The notes under the pieces are model-generated. The model did not search any database. It was not told the origin of the DNA and saw only the letters and a program-made list of their open reading frames with translations. The translations under genes and the position numbers were made by a program. A stretch of 64,000 bases of DNA from NCBI RefSeq assembly GCF_019880385.1, contig NZ_CP082273.1, forward strand, positions 2,356,001-2,420,000. Direction: 5' to 3'. Positions 19,231 to 28,474 of this stretch are shown one piece after another. Source of the stretch: Nocardioides coralli. GTDB lineage: Bacteria > Actinomycetota > Actinomycetes > Propionibacteriales > Nocardioidaceae. The stretch's first letter is position 1; each line of letters begins with the position of its first letter.

Positions 19231-20279
19231 TTGGCCTGGACCTCCTCCCAGAAGTGGCACGCGCTGGTCCGGCCACCGGGCACGGGGTACAGCTCGGGCT
19301 TGTCGGTCTTGCACTTGTCGCGGGCGAAGGTGCACCGCGGGTGGAACGAGCAGCCCGGCGGCGGGCTGACCAGAGCGGGCGGCAGCCCCTTGATGACCGT
19401 CAGCTCCTGTCCCTTCTGGTCGACCCGCGGGATCGACTCCAGGAGCGCTCGCGTGTAGGGGTGGGCCGGGCTCTCGTAGATCTGGTAGACGTCGGCCTGC
19501 TCGACGGCGTTGCCGGCGTACATCACACAGATCTTGTCGGCCACGTCGGCCACCACGCCCATGTCGTGGGTGATGAGGATCAGGCCCATCTTCATCTCCT
19601 GCTGGAGATCGGCCAGCAGCTGCATCACCTGGGCCTGCACGGTCACGTCGAGCGCCGTGGTGGGCTCGTCGGCGATGATCACCTCGGGCTTGAGGGCGAG
19701 CGCCATCGCGATCATCACGCGCTGCCGCATGCCGCCGGAGAACTGGTGCGGGAAGTCGTTGACGCGCGACTTCGCCGCCGGGATGTTGACCAGCTCAAGC
19801 ATCTCGATCGCCTGGGCCTTCGCCTCCTTGCGGCTGGCGCCCTGGTGCTTCCGGAAGAGCTCGGCGAGCTGCCACCCGACGGTGAAGACGGGGTTCAGCG
19901 ACGACAGCGCGTCCTGGAAGATCATCGCGATCTTGTTGGCCCGGACGTGCCGCCGGAGCTTCTCGTCCATCGACAGCAGGTCGACCCCGCGGTAGCGGAC
20001 CTCGCCCCCCGCGATCCTGGCGGGCGGGGTGTCGAGGATGCCCATGATCGCCTGTGCGGTCACGGACTTGCCGCAGCCCGACTCGCCGAGGATGCCGAGG
20101 GTCTCCCCCTCGCCCAGCGAGAAGCTCACGCCGTTGACGGCCTTGGCGACTCCGTCGCGGGTGTGGAACTCGACCCGCAGGTCGTCGGCCTCCAGCAGCG
20201 GGGCGTTGGGGTCGAACGGGACGTCGGCGAGCGGGTTCTTGGCCGGCCCGGTCGACACGTCGGTCTTGGTCTCAGTCAT
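19227..20279 (-). CDS. oligopeptide/dipeptide ABC transporter ATP-binding protein (OppD/DppD type)
   Basis: A 350-aa partner ATPase with Walker [17 protein letters not shown], signature [15 protein letters not shown] and Walker [13 protein letters not shown]. The C-terminal oligo_HPY segment has [17 protein letters not shown] 20279 has a GAGGA site upstream; the frame to 20330 overlaps the permease end and is rejected. It forms a heterodimer with the next gene product. Confidence 0.93.
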
Positions 20280-20289
20280 GTGTCGGTCC

Positions 20290-21216
20290 TCAGCGGCTTC
20301 GGGGGTCCAGGGCGTCACGGAGCACGTCACCCAGCAGGATGAACGCGAGCACCGTGATCACGATGAACGCACAGGGGTAGACGAGCAGGTGCCAGAAGCC
20401 CGCCAGGGCGAGGGTCTGACCGTCCGCCACCAGCAGGCCCCACGAGACGGTCGGCCGCTGGTAGCCCACCCCGAGGAACGTCAGCGTGGCCTCCGCACTG
20501 ATGTAGGACCCGAGACCGATGGTCGCGAGCACGATCACCGGAGCGATGCTGTTGGCCAGGATGTGCTTGCGGATGATGAACATGTCGCTGGCACCCAGCG
20601 CCCGGGCTGCGTCGACGAAGTCGCGTTGCTTCGTCGACAGCACGCTGCCCCGCATCACGCGCGTGATCGAGGTCCACCCGAGGATGATCAGCACCAGCGA
20701 GATGGTGATCTCGTTGCGCGTCGGGAAGATCGCCAGGAAGACGATCGCGCCCAGGATGAAGGGCAGTCCGAAGAACACGTCGGTGATGCGGCTGATGACG
20801 GTGTCGGTGAAGCCCCCGAACCACCCGGCGGCGGTACCGGTGATGACACCGACGATCGCGGTGCCGGTCGTCGCGAGGATCGCCACGATGACGGACTTGC
20901 CGGTGCCCCACACGAGCGAGGACCACATGTCGCAGCCGTCGCGGGTGAAGCCGAAGGGCTTGTCCCACGTGGGTGTGACGCGGGCGTTGCGCAGGTCGCA
21001 GGCGCCCGACGAGTTGGGCGAGGTGCTCGCGAAGATCTGCGGGAAGAAGGCCATCAGCAAGATGATGAGCACGAGCACCGAGGACACCCAGAAGATCGGG
21101 TTGCGGGTCAGCTCGTAACGGACATCACCCCACAGGGTGCGGTTGGAGCCCGAACCGGAATCGGAGGAACCACCGGGTTCCGCCGTGGCGGTCGTGGCCT
21201 GGCTGAGGTCACTCAT
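20290..21216 (-). CDS. peptide ABC transporter permease (OppC/DppC type)
   Basis: A 308-aa inner-membrane permease. It has an N-terminal cytoplasmic lead and first helix (FWVSSVLVLIILLMAFFP), then the BPD_transp_1 domain with the EAA loop (DAARALGASDMFIIRKHILPN-like; here ARALGASDMFIIRKHI). Its ATG overlaps the end of the OppB-type gene by 8 bases. Confidence 0.92.
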   Translation of the reverse strand: MSDLSQATTATAEPGGSSDSGSGSNRTLWGDVRYELTRNPIFWVSSVLVLIILLMAFFPQIFASTSPNSSGACDLRNARVTPTWDKPFGFTRDGCDMWSSLVWGTGKSVIVAILATTGTAIVGVITGTAAGWFGGFTDTVISRITDVFFGLPFILGAIVFLAIFPTRNEITISLVLIILGWTSITRVMRGSVLSTKQRDFVDAARALGASDMFIIRKHILANSIAPVIVLATIGLGSYISAEATLTFLGVGYQRPTVSWGLLVADGQTLALAGFWHLLVYPCAFIVITVLAFILLGDVLRDALDPRSR

Positions 21217-22213
21217 AGCGGATCCTCGGGTCGAGAGCGGCGTACAGGATGTCGACGAGCAGGTTGGAGACGAGGAACACGATGGTGATGATCGTGATCA
21301 CGCCCACGATGACCGGGGTGTCGTTGGCCTGGATGGCCAGGAACACCAGCTGGCCGATGCCGGGCACGTTGAAGATGCCCTCGGTCACCAGCGAGCCGCC
21401 CAGCAGGAACCCGATGTCGATGCCGATGTAGGTCACCACCGGGATCAGCGAGTTGCGCAAGGTGTGGATGCCGATGGTGCGGCTGGTGGTCATGCCCTTG
21501 GCCCGCGCCGTACGGACGTAGTCGGAGCGCAGGTTCTCCACGAGGCTCGTGCGGGTCAGCCGGGCGACCGCGGCGAGCGAGAACGCTCCGAGCACCACGC
21601 CGGGCAGCACGAGGCTCAACCACGGGTAGTCGGCCTGGTAGCCCACCTGGAACATCTGGCCGAGCCAGTCGGGTGCCCAGTCACTCTGCCTGAGGTAGAG
21701 GCCGAACTTGAGCCCGACGAACAGGAGAGCGAGCGAGCCGAAGACGAAGACCGGGAAGGCGATGAGGATCGAGGTCGTCACGCGGACGAAGTTGTCGACG
21801 AACTTGTCCTTGCGCAGGCCCGCGAAGACTCCCAGCATGATGCCGACGACGATCTCGAAGATGATCGCGATCGTCGTCATCCGGATCGTCACGCCGATGC
21901 GCTCGCCGAACAGGTCGCTGACGGGCCGACCGCGGAAGTTGGTGCCGAAGTCGCCCTGGGCGTACTGGCCGAGGCGGTCGACGAACATGCCGATGCAGGG
22001 GTTTCCGGTCGTCTCGAGACACGGGTCGTCGAGGCCGTACTGGGCCTGCAGCTGGTCGATGACTGCCTGCGGGGGTGCGTTCTCCCCGAACAGGGCGCGC
22101 ACGGGGTCACCGACGATCTGGATCGTGATGACGCTGAGCAGGTGGAGCAGGAACAGGGTCCCCAGGATGACGGGGATGAACTGGATCAGTCGGCGGGCTA
22201 CGTAGCGCCCCAT
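21209..22213 (-). CDS. peptide ABC transporter permease (OppB/DppB type)
   Basis: A 334-aa permease with the family N-terminus (RYVARRLIQFIPVILGTLF), a periplasmic loop with QAVIDQLQAQYGLDDP, and EAA-loop sequence (YVRTARAKGMTTSRTIGIHT). It starts at ATG 22213 with a GAAAGAGGA purine tract upstream. It follows the binding-protein gene after a 103-base gap holding a strong stem-loop. Confidence 0.92.
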   Translation of the reverse strand: MGRYVARRLIQFIPVILGTLFLLHLLSVITIQIVGDPVRALFGENAPPQAVIDQLQAQYGLDDPCLETTGNPCIGMFVDRLGQYAQGDFGTNFRGRPVSDLFGERIGVTIRMTTIAIIFEIVVGIMLGVFAGLRKDKFVDNFVRVTTSILIAFPVFVFGSLALLFVGLKFGLYLRQSDWAPDWLGQMFQVGYQADYPWLSLVLPGVVLGAFSLAAVARLTRTSLVENLRSDYVRTARAKGMTTSRTIGIHTLRNSLIPVVTYIGIDIGFLLGGSLVTEGIFNVPGIGQLVFLAIQANDTPVIVGVITIITIVFLVSNLLVDILYAALDPRIRYE

Positions 22214-22249
22214 GCGAGTCCTCTTTCCGAAACGCAGCGAGCAACCTGA

Positions 22250-22283
22250 GACGGGGGCCGAGCCGGAAGGCCCGACCCCCGTC
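22250..22283 (-). terminator. 15-bp stem-loop between the binding-protein and permease genes
   Basis: Read on the minus strand, bases 22283-22250 fold into a 15-bp stem with two G-U pairs and a UUCC tetraloop. Read on the plus strand the same two positions are mismatches, so the structure is optimised for the minus-strand RNA. It sits 33 bases past the solute-binding-protein stop. It probably terminates part of the transcripts or protects the upstream mRNA, giving more binding protein than permease. Confidence 0.7.
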
Positions 22284-22316
22284 GCAGTCGCCTGTGGACG
22301 TTACCTTAGGCGATTG

Positions 22317-23930
22317 TCACTGGGTGACGGAGATCTCCTTGAAGGCGATCTCACCCTCGCCGACGTCGAAGTAGACGTCGCCGACCTCGTCGCTGAAGGC
22401 GATCGCGGCGCCACCGCTCCACATCGGGATGATGGGCAGCTCCTCCAGGGCGATGTCACCGGCCTGCTGGTAGAACTCGAAGGCCTCCTCGGTCGAGCCG
22501 GCCTGGTCGCCCTGCTCGATGAAGTCGTCGACCTCCTGGTTGCTGTAGCCGGTGTAGTTGGAGTCACCGTTGGTGCCGACGATCGGCCGCAGGTAGTTCT
22601 CCGGGGACGGGTAGTCCAGCGACCAGCCGAGGCGGAACGGACCGGTGAACTTCTGGGCGTCCAGGAGCTCGAGGTACTGGGCCCACTCGGTCGACTGCAG
22701 CTTGTAGTCGAAGCCGAGGTTCTCCTGCACCTGGCGGGCGGCAGCCTCGACCCACTGGTCGTGACCGGCGTCAGCGTTGAAGTAGAACTGCAGGGTCTGG
22801 CCCTCGGCGTTGAAGCCGGCCTCGTCCAGCAGCTCCTTGGCCCGCTCGGGGTCGTAGGTGCAGTAGTCGCAGGCGTCGTCACGCGAGCCGGGGATCGGCG
22901 GGGTGACGATGTCGGTCGACGGGTAGGCCTGGCCGTTGAGGACCTGGTCCACGATCAGCTGGCGGTCGATCGACAGCGAGATGGCCTGCCGGACCAGCTT
23001 CTCGTCGAACGGCTCGGTGCCGAGCGGGAAGCCCAGGTAGGTCAGGGTCGCGGTCGGCTCCTCGAGGATCTCGTCGCCGAGCTGGCCCTTGGCCTCCAGG
23101 TAGACCTCCGGCGCGAGCTGGATCACGTCCAGGCCGCCGTTCTGGAAGTCACGGAACGCCGCGGTGGGCGTGGTGAACATCTGGAAGGTCACCTTGTCGG
23201 CCGTGGCCGGCTGGTCGCCGGCGTAGTCGGCCCACTTGGCGACAGCGATCTGCTGGTCGTGCTGCCAGGCGCCGTCCATGGTGTAGGGGCCGGTGCCGAT
23301 GGGCTCCTCGTTGCAGGCCTTGAAGTCGTCGAAGCACTCCTGCGCCACGGGGGCGAAGGCCGGCGAGTAGGACATCATCTGGCCGAACTGCGAGAACGGA
23401 CCGTTGAGGGTGACCTCGAAGGTGCGCTCGTCGACGACGTTGAGGCCCGACATCTCCTTGCCCTCACCGGCGCCCTGGATGCGGGCGAGGAAGCCGGCGG
23501 TGGCCTGGGCGTTCTTCGGGTTCTGGGAGTAGTTCCACGCGCGGGCGAACGCCTCGCTGTCGACGGGCTCGCCGTTGTGGAAGGTCCGGCCCTCCTTGAG
23601 GGTCACGGTCCAGACGGTGTTGTCCTCGTTGGCCTCGATGCTCTCGGCCAGGCCGTCGTAGACCAGCTCGCCGGACTCGAAGTCGGTGGACACGACCGGG
23701 TCGTTGATCATGTCGAGGATGGCCGAGCACTCGGACTCGTAGCAGTTCGTCGTGGGGGCGAGGAACGACGGTTCGGTGATCTCGGCGATGTACTCGCCAC
23801 CCGGCTCACCCGTGGGCTCCGCGGCGCCCGGAGTGTCCTCCGGCTCGTCGCTTCCGCCGCCACAGGCGGCCAGCCCGAGCACGAGCGCCGCTGCAACGGC
23901 GGTCGCGCGCATAGGCATGCTGACCTTCAT
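22317..23930 (-). CDS. peptide ABC transporter substrate-binding lipoprotein (family 5)
   Basis: A 537-aa extracytoplasmic solute-binding protein. The signal peptide ends in lipobox LAAC (Cys 23), then GGGSDEPED. SBP_bac_5 features follow: TVTLKEGRTFHNGEPVDSEA and the C-terminal PIIPMWSGG stretch. It probably binds oligopeptides, although related clusters also take nickel or opines. ATG 23930 has a perfect AAGGAGG 7 bases upstream; the frame to 24005 is rejected. It is the first gene of the five-gene importer operon (SBP-B-C-D-F). Confidence 0.93.
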   Translation of the reverse strand: MKVSMPMRATAVAAALVLGLAACGGGSDEPEDTPGAAEPTGEPGGEYIAEITEPSFLAPTTNCYESECSAILDMINDPVVSTDFESGELVYDGLAESIEANEDNTVWTVTLKEGRTFHNGEPVDSEAFARAWNYSQNPKNAQATAGFLARIQGAGEGKEMSGLNVVDERTFEVTLNGPFSQFGQMMSYSPAFAPVAQECFDDFKACNEEPIGTGPYTMDGAWQHDQQIAVAKWADYAGDQPATADKVTFQMFTTPTAAFRDFQNGGLDVIQLAPEVYLEAKGQLGDEILEEPTATLTYLGFPLGTEPFDEKLVRQAISLSIDRQLIVDQVLNGQAYPSTDIVTPPIPGSRDDACDYCTYDPERAKELLDEAGFNAEGQTLQFYFNADAGHDQWVEAAARQVQENLGFDYKLQSTEWAQYLELLDAQKFTGPFRLGWSLDYPSPENYLRPIVGTNGDSNYTGYSNQEVDDFIEQGDQAGSTEEAFEFYQQAGDIALEELPIIPMWSGGAAIAFSDEVGDVYFDVGEGEIAFKEISVTQ

Positions 23931-24116
23931 TGGTCCTCCTTGGTGGAAAATGCGCATGAAACGCTTAGCGCGGCCAACCCTGACTTCTGTCACAAGCAAG
24001 GGCAAGCACCCCGGCCGTCATCGTTATCGGACCGTATCCATCCGATCTCGAGCCGTGACCTTCGCGCCGATTCGGCACTCCGGACAGCGGGGTGCACGGC
24101 GTGGGCTCCCAGGGGC

Positions 24117-24668
24117 TCAAGCGTCCTCGGGCAGCGGCGACACGAGACCCGGACGGTCGGCGACGACGACCCGGCCGGCGTCCAGGTCCACCTCGGGGAC
24201 CAGCTCCTTGACGAAGGGCACGAGCGCGTCGCGGCCACCGGCCGTGCGGATCGTCAGCAGGTCCTGCGCGCCACCGCGCACCAGGGCCGTCACCTCCCCC
24301 AGGTGGTCGCCGGCGACGTCGTACGCCGCGAGGCCGACGAGCTGGTGGGAGTAATACTCGTCCGGGTCCGCGGGACGGTCGTCTGGATCGATCTCGGCGT
24401 GCAGCAGGGTGCCTCGCGCCGCCTCGGCAGCGGTGCGGTCGCCGAGCTCCTCGAAGGTCACCAGCAGCGTCCCCTGGTGCCACCGCGTCCCCTGCACGGT
24501 GAGGCCCACGTGACGCGTCGCGGCGTCCCGCCGGGGCTGCGCGCGCAGCCGGGTGCCGGCGGCGAACCGGCGTTCCGGTTCGTCGGAGCGGACCTCCACG
24601 GTCACCTCGCCCCTGATCCCGTGGGGCTTGCCGATGCGCCCCACCACCACCTCGATGCGCTCGTCCAC
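24117..24668 (-). CDS. rimM: ribosome maturation factor RimM
   Basis: A 30S assembly factor that binds S19. The 183-aa protein has the N-terminal RimM domain (VVGRIGKPHGIRGEVTVEVRSD) and the C-terminal PRC-barrel (YYSHQLVGLAAYD, LVPFVKELVPEVDL). It starts at GTG 24668. It normally precedes trmD directly; here the peptide transporter operon intervenes. The 186 bases between it and the transporter should hold the transporter promoter, which I cannot place confidently. Confidence 0.94.
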   Translation of the reverse strand: MDERIEVVVGRIGKPHGIRGEVTVEVRSDEPERRFAAGTRLRAQPRRDAATRHVGLTVQGTRWHQGTLLVTFEELGDRTAAEAARGTLLHAEIDPDDRPADPDEYYSHQLVGLAAYDVAGDHLGEVTALVRGGAQDLLTIRTAGGRDALVPFVKELVPEVDLDAGRVVVADRPGLVSPLPEDA

Positions 24669-24716
24669 GCCGCCAGCCTAGGCGGAGGGCGAGGTGCACG
24701 CGCGGGCGGAGACGCG

Positions 24717-24757
24717 ACGACGGGCGCCGCTCCCGGTGAGGGAGCGACGCCCGTCGT
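24717..24757 (-). terminator. 18-bp stem-loop between the KH gene and rimM
   Basis: Arms 24717-24734 and 24740-24757 with a 5-base loop. In the minus-strand RNA all 18 positions pair, one as G-U; in the plus-strand sense that position is an A-C mismatch. It lies 15 bases after the KH gene stop and 48 before the rimM start. It probably terminates or attenuates the rpsP-KH transcript. There is no T-run. Confidence 0.7.
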
Positions 24758-24771
24758 GATGGCGTGGGGAC

Positions 24772-25023
24772 CTACCGGCCCCGGTCGACGTCCACGAAGT
24801 CGATCCGGGCGCCGCCACGGCCCGCGAGGGCCGAGATGACGGTGCGGAAGGCCGTGGCCGTGCGACCGCTGCGGCCGATCACCTTGCCGAGGTCGTCGGG
24901 GTGGACCCGGACCTCGAGGACCGAGCCACGGCGCTGCTGGCGGTCGCGGACCGTGACGTCGTCGGGGTGGTCGACGACGCCACGCACGAGGTGCTCGAGG
25001 GCATCGGCGAGCACGGCGGTCAC
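24772..25023 (-). CDS. KH-domain RNA-binding protein (KhpA family)
   Basis: An 83-aa single KH domain with [18 protein letters not shown] (the GxxG loop is GRSG). Proteins of this family follow rpsP and bind RNA, often with KhpB/Jag. GTG 25023 overlaps the rpsP stop by 4 bases (GTGA). Confidence 0.92.
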   Translation of the reverse strand: MTAVLADALEHLVRGVVDHPDDVTVRDRQQRRGSVLEVRVHPDDLGKVIGRSGRTATAFRTVISALAGRGGARIDFVDVDRGR

Positions 25024-25577
25024 GCCTCGCTCTTGCCGGCGTCCTCGGCGGTGATCTCCTCGGCGGCCTCGGCAGCCTCGGCCGCGCCCTCAGGGGTCTC
25101 CGACGCGGGGACCTCGGCGGGCTCGTCGGCCTTCTCGGCGCCCTTCTCGGGGGAGGCCTCCTCGGCCTTGTCCTCGGCCTTGGGCTCGTCCTTCTTGGCG
25201 GCCTTCTTGGTCACCGCGGCGCCCTTGGGCTCGTTGGCGGCGTCCTTGAGGGCCTCGTTGAAGATCTCGGTCTTGTCGCGCTTCGGCTCCGCGACCTTGA
25301 GGGTGCCCTCGGCACCCGGCTCGCCCCGGAACTTCTGCCAGTCACCGGTGACCTTGAGGATCGCGGCGACGGCGTCGCTCGGCTGGGCACCCACGCCGAG
25401 CCAGTACTGCGCCCGGTCGGAGACCACGTCGATGTAGGACGGGTCCTCCTTGGGGTGGTACTTGCCGATCTCCTCGATCACACGACCGTCACGCTTCTTG
25501 CGCGAGTCGACGACGACGATGCGGTACTGCGGCACCCGGACCTTGCCCAGGCGCTTCAAACGGATCTTGACGGACAC
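25020..25577 (-). CDS. rpsP: 30S ribosomal protein S16 with acidic/Lys/Ala-rich tail
   Basis: A 185-aa S16. Residues 1-95 are the ordinary protein ([47 protein letters not shown]). About 90 further residues are Ala/Glu/Lys-rich and probably disordered. E. coli S16 has 82 aa. GTG 25577 is chosen because GAGGAG lies about 13 bases upstream and the family starts here; the frame continues to 25904 without homology. Confidence 0.93.
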   Translation of the reverse strand: MSVKIRLKRLGKVRVPQYRIVVVDSRKKRDGRVIEEIGKYHPKEDPSYIDVVSDRAQYWLGVGAQPSDAVAAILKVTGDWQKFRGEPGAEGTLKVAEPKRDKTEIFNEALKDAANEPKGAAVTKKAAKKDEPKAEDKAEEASPEKGAEKADEPAEVPASETPEGAAEAAEAAEEITAEDAGKSEA

Positions 25578-25705
25578 GTGTGTGGTGTCTCCTCGGAAGT
25601 TGTGTGTGGTGAGGAACCGCCACCGGGTGGGGACCGGGTGGTTTCCTCGGCGGGCTCCGCGGCCCCCGGGTGAGAGGGTCCGGTGGTCGCGGGACTCAGC
25701 GCGCC

Positions 25706-25735
25706 ATTGTGCCAGACCCGTCCGGCGTCCGGTAA
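25706..25735 (-). promoter_or_regulatory. candidate promoter of rpsP-KH(-rimM)
   Basis: On the minus strand TTACCG (25735-25730) and CACAAT (25711-25706) are separated by 18 bases, close to a sigma-A type -35/-10 pair. It would give a leader of about 120 bases before the rpsP GTG. This is the only convincing pair in the 179-base gap between rpsP and the downstream amidohydrolase stop. Confidence 0.4.
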
Positions 25736-25756
25736 TCGAGCCGGAGCGCCGGTGTC

Positions 25757-26827
25757 TCAGGCGACGACGCGACCGCGCAGCACCACCCGGGAGGGGCGGC
25801 CCAGCACCGACAGGTCGGAGCGCGGGTCGCCGTCCAGGACCACGAAGTCGGCCGCCGCCCCCTCCTCCGTCCCGGGGAAGCCCAGCCACGCCCGCCCGCG
25901 CCACGACACCGCCGCGAGGACGTCACCGGCGGGGACGCCCATGTCCGCCATCGCCAGGATCTCGCCGACGAGGTCGCCGTGGCGGGTCACCCCACCACCG
26001 TCGGAGCCGACGAAGAGCGGCACCCCCGCCTCGTACGCCGACATCAGTGTCTCGCGGCGGCGGGCGTGGAGACCCTCCATCGTCGTGGCGTACGCCGGGA
26101 ACTTCTCGCGCGCGGCGGCGACGTAGTCGGGGAACTTGGAGGTCTGCTGGACCGTCGGCACCAGGGCGACGCCGGCATCGGCCATCTGCTGGACCTGGTC
26201 GAGGTCGAGCCCGGTCCCGTGCTCGATGCAGTCGATGCCGGCGTCGAGCAGCCCCTGGAGCACGTCGTGCCCGAAGCAGTGGGCGGTCACCTTGGCCCCC
26301 TCGGCGTGGGCGGCCTCGATCGCCGCGGCGAAGGTCTCGGTGGGGAAGCTCGGCTGCAGGTCGCCGTCGTCGCGGGAGATCCAGTCACCCACCAGCTTGA
26401 TCCACCCGTCGCCGTCGCGGGCCTCCCGCGCGGCGTACGCCGGCAGCTCGTCGGGCTCGACCTCGTGACCGTAGTTGCGGATGTAGCGCTTCGTGCGGGC
26501 CAGGTGCCGACCACACCGGACCAGCCGTGGCAGGTCCTCGCGGTCCTGGACCCAGCGGGTGTCCGCGGGCGACCCGCAGTCGCGGGTCAGCAGCACACCG
26601 GTGTCGCGGTCGGCGAGCGCCTGGCGCTCGATCTCGTCGTCGGGGACGGCTCCCCCGTCGTCGAGACCGAGGTGGTTGTGGGCGTCGACGAGGCCCGGCA
26701 CGATCCAGCCCCGGGCGACGGTCTCGGCGCCCGGCTGTGGTTCGTAGGTGATGCGTCCGTCGACGACGTAGACGTCGCGCACCTCGTCGCTGGGAAGGAC
26801 CGGGCCGGAGAACCGAAGGGCCGTCAT
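25757..26827 (-). CDS. metal-dependent amidohydrolase (imidazolonepropionase/prolidase-like)
   Basis: A 356-aa amidohydrolase-superfamily enzyme. The HxH metal motif lies in VDAHNHLGL, with a candidate carboxylated Lys in GWIKLVGDW, metal His in [10 protein letters not shown] and CIEHGTGL, and catalytic Asp in FVGSDGGG. The substrate is unknown; relatives hydrolyse Xaa-Pro dipeptides or cyclic amides. The start at ATG 26827 is not firm: an in-frame ATG lies at 26845. A 102-codon extension to 27133 overlaps the divergent secreted-protein gene and is rejected. Confidence 0.85.
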   Translation of the reverse strand: MTALRFSGPVLPSDEVRDVYVVDGRITYEPQPGAETVARGWIVPGLVDAHNHLGLDDGGAVPDDEIERQALADRDTGVLLTRDCGSPADTRWVQDREDLPRLVRCGRHLARTKRYIRNYGHEVEPDELPAYAAREARDGDGWIKLVGDWISRDDGDLQPSFPTETFAAAIEAAHAEGAKVTAHCFGHDVLQGLLDAGIDCIEHGTGLDLDQVQQMADAGVALVPTVQQTSKFPDYVAAAREKFPAYATTMEGLHARRRETLMSAYEAGVPLFVGSDGGGVTRHGDLVGEILAMADMGVPAGDVLAAVSWRGRAWLGFPGTEEGAAADFVVLDGDPRSDLSVLGRPSRVVLRGRVVA

Positions 26828-26942
26828 GGTCGCCAACCTACCCATGGCGACGGCTGGGCGCCGGTCCCCAATACGGGCGATGCCCCCGGTGGCCGTCGCA
26901 GGAAGCGTGGAGGGCCAGGCAACCGACAACCAGGGAGCTCTC

Positions 26943-28091
26943 ATGAAGGCTCGGAACCGTCGTGCCCGTCTCGGGGTCCTCGCGGGCACGACCGCACTCG
27001 TCATCTCCAGCACGTTGACCGCGGCGCCCACCGCCGCCGACGACTCGGCCTGGGAGGAGGTCGCCAGCGGCCTCGACAACCCACGTCTGCTGTCCTTCCG
27101 CGGCAACCGGCTCTTCGTCGCCGAGGCCGGCACCGGCGGCTCGGGGCCATGTCTGACCAGCCCCGAGGGCGAGGTCTGCTACGGCCCCTCGGGTGCCATC
27201 ACCCGGATCCGCAACGGCCACCAGCGGCGCGTGGTCACCCACCTGCCCTCGCTCGCCGGCCCTGACGGCGGTGGCGCGATCGGCCCTGCGGACGTGCAGG
27301 CACTGGGCTGGGGGAAGCTCGCTATCAGCATCGGGCTCGGCAACGAGCCCGCGGTCAGGGACCTCCTGCCGCGCCGGGGCAGGAGGCTCATGGGCACCGT
27401 CGCCGCGGGCCGGGTCCACCGGAAGCACCTCCGGGTCCTGGCGGACCTCGCCCACTTCGAGGAGAAGCGCGACCCCGACGGCGAGGGTGCCGACAGCAAC
27501 CCCACCGGCATGGTGGTCCGCGGGAGGCACATCGTCGCCACCGACTCCGGTGGCAACACGCTCGTGAAGGCGGCCGCGGCACCGGGACAGTCCTCTTCGC
27601 GCGGAGGCGGCCGGCACCGGATCCGGGCCCTGGCGGTCTTCGACTCGCCCGGCACCGTGCCGAACCCGTTCCCCGGTCCCCCGCCCAGCTTCGACATGCA
27701 GTCGGTGCCGACGTCGGTCATCCCCGGACGAGGTGGCTGGTTCGTCAGTGAGCTGACCGGGTTCCCGTTCGCGCCCGGCTTCGCCCGCATCCACCACGTC
27801 CCCCGGGGCGGCGGGGCTCCGACGGTCTACGCCGACGGCCTGACGAACGTCACCGACCTCGCGTGGTACCGCGGGGACCTGTACGCCGTGCAGATCGCCG
27901 ACGGTGGCCTGCTCACGCCCGGGCTGCCCATGGGCTCGCTCGTGCGGGTGCTTCCCGGTGGCGGCTCCGAGCCGGTCGCCGGTCCGTTCCCGGCGCCCTA
28001 CGGCGTCGCGATCCGCGGTGGGGCGGCGTACGTCACCACCTGCAGCGTGTGCGCCGGCGGCGGCAGCGTCATGCGGGTGCCGTTGCCCTGA
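26943..28091 (+). CDS. secreted ScyD/ScyE family protein
   Basis: A 382-aa exported protein with a signal peptide of about 35 residues (basic lead KARNRRARLG, then a hydrophobic run ending TAAPTAAD). It continues as a beta-propeller of the ScyD/ScyE type: LDNPRLLSFRGNRLFVAEAG, CYGPSGAITRI, DSNPTGMVVRG, TVYADGLTNVTDLAW. A C-terminal CSVCAGGG could form a disulfide. ATG 26943 has AGGGAG upstream. The function outside scytonemin clusters is unknown. It converges on the NYN gene with a 5-base gap. Confidence 0.83.
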   Translation: MKARNRRARLGVLAGTTALVISSTLTAAPTAADDSAWEEVASGLDNPRLLSFRGNRLFVAEAGTGGSGPCLTSPEGEVCYGPSGAITRIRNGHQRRVVTHLPSLAGPDGGGAIGPADVQALGWGKLAISIGLGNEPAVRDLLPRRGRRLMGTVAAGRVHRKHLRVLADLAHFEEKRDPDGEGADSNPTGMVVRGRHIVATDSGGNTLVKAAAAPGQSSSRGGGRHRIRALAVFDSPGTVPNPFPGPPPSFDMQSVPTSVIPGRGGWFVSELTGFPFAPGFARIHHVPRGGGAPTVYADGLTNVTDLAWYRGDLYAVQIADGGLLTPGLPMGSLVRVLPGGGSEPVAGPFPAPYGVAIRGGAAYVTTCSVCAGGGSVMRVPLP

Positions 28092-28096
28092 GCCGG

Positions 28097-28474
28097 TCAG
28101 CCCAGGAGGTCCAGCAGCCAGCTGGGCGACAGCACCCGGGCCGGGGAGACGTTGGCGGCGAGAGCACGGTCGGCCGTGACCACCGCGACGTCCTTCCCGG
28201 CCTCGGTGGCCAGCTCGGCCTGGCGACGGATCTCGCTGTCACCGTCGCGCGTGGCGTGGACGACCCGCAGCGAGGCGGGGCCGCCGGCGCGTACGCCCTG
28301 CTTGGCCTGACCCTCCAGCACGAGGACGATCTCGTCGTGCGGCACGGCGGCCTGCAGCAGGGCGTCGTGCAGCCGCGCAGCGGCGCCGGCACGGTCCTTC
28401 CACCACCCGTCGGGACGGGCGCCGACCACGTTGGCGCCGTCGACGACCAGCACGGACCGGCGGGCTGGGCTCAC
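28097..28474 (-). CDS. NYN/PIN-like nuclease-domain protein
   Basis: A 125-aa protein with VLVVDGANVVGARPDGWW at the N-terminus, DGDSEIRR in the middle and VVTADRALAANV near the end. These acidic positions fit the NYN (YacP-like) branch of PIN-fold ribonucleases. GTG 28474 overlaps the ffh stop by 4 bases, so it is made with the SRP protein. Nuclease activity is inferred from the fold. Confidence 0.75.
   Translation of the reverse strand: MSPARRSVLVVDGANVVGARPDGWWKDRAGAAARLHDALLQAAVPHDEIVLVLEGQAKQGVRAGGPASLRVVHATRDGDSEIRRQAELATEAGKDVAVVTADRALAANVSPARVLSPSWLLDLLG

Noticed and set aside
23931..24116. Promoter of the peptide transporter operon
   Set aside because: Several TAnnnT and TTGnnn hexamers exist on the minus strand, but no -35/-10 pair stands out from the others, so none was annotated.
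27179..27797. Minus-strand frames opposite the ScyD/ScyE-like gene
   Set aside because: The plus-strand protein has a signal peptide and family motifs. The opposite frames are compositional shadows.
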